A stretch of DNA of 54,184 nucleotides from Clostridia bacterium (GTDB lineage: Bacteria > Bacillota > Clostridia > UMGS1810), in the NCBI GenBank assembly GCA_017397885.1, contig JAFQHQ010000172.1, positions 1 to 54,184 of the forward strand, written 5' to 3'. This document shows positions 53,171-54,184 of the stretch, in pieces. A program made the position numbers and the translations under genes. The notes under the pieces were generated by a model. That model saw nothing but the letters and a program-made list of their open reading frames with translations. It was not told the DNA's origin and made no database searches. Position 1 is the first letter of the stretch; each line of letters opens with the position of its first letter.

Positions 53171-53992
53171 ATGAAAAAACTCACACAAAAAATCTTGTCA
53201 TATTTAGACTATCTGAATAAAGACTGCAATCTATATGTATCCGTTCATTTTGATGCAAAAACATTCTCACTTTTTCCGGATTATTTTGTAACGGGAATTT
53301 TACCCTATAACATTCACCGTGCATCATATTGTGTAAAGGTTAAGACAAAGGAGCATTACAGGTGCCTTCAGAATCAGAAAAATATTATTAAAAAATCAAA
53401 GAGTGATGAATCTTTTTGCCATTGTTGTCATGCAGGGGTATGTGAATATATATATCCGATTTTTAAAGACAAAAAATGCGTAGGTTTTGTTGCAGTAAGC
53501 GGTTATGCAAAAGAAAAAAATGATAATGATTATGAGAAAAAAGGACTTAAAAACGAAAAAATTCCTACGGTTCTTTTAGAGAAAATAATTCCTCCGCTGT
53601 CTGTTATGTTTGAAGAGCTTCTTTCGGGTTGCCGTGCAACGGTGATGAATGAAAACAGTCTGATACTTCAATATCTCGGTGAATATCATTCAAAAGTAAC
53701 TCTCGGCGATTTGTCGGAAAAATTTTCAAGAAGTAAATCTCACATAAGCCATATGTTTAAAAAAGAAAACGGAATGTCTGTGAGAGCGTATTGTAATATA
53801 CTTAAAATAAATGATGCTAAAAATTTATTGGAAAATACCGACCTTTCAGTGTCGGATATTGCATATGACACGGGCTTTGAAGATGTTAGCTATTTTGTTT
53901 ATATGTTTAGAAAAGAAACAGGGATTACACCGCTGCAATACAGAAAGCGTGTAGAGTTAACAACAAACACAGAAGACACTTCAAACGAATAA
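53171..53992 (+). CDS. AraC-family regulator with PocR-like sensory domain
   Basis: A 273-residue regulator. The N-terminal half shows a PocR-like pattern (HRASYCVKVKTKEHYRCLQNQKNII, CHCCHAGVCEYIYPIF, GFVAVSGYA) with conserved Cys and His residues, and the C-terminal 100 residues form the AraC helix-turn-helix pair (VTLGDLSEKFSRSKSHISHMFKKENG...TGFEDVSYFVYMFRKETGITPLQYR). It resembles the regulator at 42558-43385 in plan but is clearly a different gene. It faces the FAD oxidoreductase/DMT genes, which is the usual layout for a local activator. The ATG at 53171 is preferred to the GTG at 53162. Confidence 0.86.
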   Translation: MKKLTQKILSYLDYLNKDCNLYVSVHFDAKTFSLFPDYFVTGILPYNIHRASYCVKVKTKEHYRCLQNQKNIIKKSKSDESFCHCCHAGVCEYIYPIFKDKKCVGFVAVSGYAKEKNDNDYEKKGLKNEKIPTVLLEKIIPPLSVMFEELLSGCRATVMNENSLILQYLGEYHSKVTLGDLSEKFSRSKSHISHMFKKENGMSVRAYCNILKINDAKNLLENTDLSVSDIAYDTGFEDVSYFVYMFRKETGITPLQYRKRVELTTNTEDTSNE

Positions 53993-54033
53993 ATTTGGCT
54001 TGGTGTCCTTGAAAGGCTGTAAAACATATGATG

Positions 54034-54065
54034 TTTAAATTGAAGTTTATCGGGCTGTTTGAAAA
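54034..54065. repeat. Further copy of the MITE-like end
   Basis: GAAGTTTATCGGGCTGTTT and its left flank (TTTAAATT) match the outer arm of the repeat at 42263-42415 (right arm reverse complement GGAGTTTATCGGGCTGTTT). The rest of the copy, if any, lies past the end of the window. Confidence 0.65.
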
Positions 54066-54184
54066 ATAATAATGAAAATCAACCACGGGGCATTTCCCGA
54101 AAACACATACGAACTTTCGTAAGCGAATTTCGAAAATTTGATGTCCCACACGAACCGCTCCGCACCGCATCAACCAGATGCGTG

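Overview
The window is AT-rich chromosomal DNA from a low-GC Bacillota bacterium, most likely an uncultured member of the Clostridia. The support is strong AGGAGG-type ribosome binding sites, textbook sigma-A promoters (TTGACA/TATAAT with 17-base spacers), lipoproteins with short lipoboxes, surface proteins carrying S-layer homology (SLH) and copper-amine-oxidase N-terminal domains, a QueT transporter, and PocR-type AraC regulators. I see no phage, transposase, CRISPR array or rRNA. Species cannot be assigned from the sequence.

Layout. Bases 1-390 hold nested repeats. Bases 414-3463 carry a lipoprotein, recR, a glucosamine-6-phosphate-deaminase-like enzyme and an AraC regulator. Bases 3682-8940 carry a large SLH surface protein, a candidate small RNA on the minus strand, a wall-associated M23 protein and a DUF6512 membrane protein. 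Bases 8999-15350 are a self-contained MarR-controlled operon for an RND pump, a TolC-like protein and a lipoprotein adaptor. Bases 15455-17255 hold a PfkB sugar kinase and a two-gene redox unit (ferredoxin-thioredoxin-reductase-like protein plus thioredoxin). Bases 17270-23314 are a minus-strand block: queT with a structured leader, a lytic transglycosylase, coaE, polA and a class B penicillin-binding protein. Bases 23432-29691 carry a lipoprotein, an RpiB-family isomerase, a secreted nuclease, a DUF4838 protein and an MFS transporter.

Bases 29737-34561 carry a MATE exporter, a DeoR regulator, a candidate structured RNA with a perfect consensus promoter, rpsT and an NFACT (RqcH-type) protein. 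Bases 34737-39389 carry a deacetylase-like enzyme followed by the broken 3' end of a paralogue, an RCC1-repeat SLH protein and a P-loop ATPase. Bases 39460-43385 carry a DMT transporter and a glycosidase-like protein, divergent from a PocR/AraC regulator and separated from it by a MITE-like inverted repeat. A tRNA-Thr(CGT) and a lipid kinase follow. Bases 44782-50231 are a plus-strand run: manA, a PLP aminotransferase, trpS, a TagO/WecA-type transferase and a UDP-GlcNAc 2-epimerase. The window ends with a DMT transporter, an FAD oxidoreductase divergent from a second PocR/AraC regulator, and a further copy of the MITE end.

How it fits together. Several genes point to intracellular breakdown of imported sugars: the NagB-like enzyme, PfkB kinase, RpiB isomerase, DUF4838 protein, deacetylase-like and glycosidase-like proteins, MFS and DMT carriers, and AraC/DeoR regulators. 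None has an obvious signal peptide except the surface proteins. The TagO-type transferase and 2-epimerase could supply the ManNAc-containing wall polymer that SLH domains bind. The most interesting unexplained items are the two candidate non-coding RNAs (about 6688-6798 and 32066-32229, both minus strand), the TolC-like/RND operon in an apparently single-membrane lineage, and the set of sugar genes of unknown specificity.
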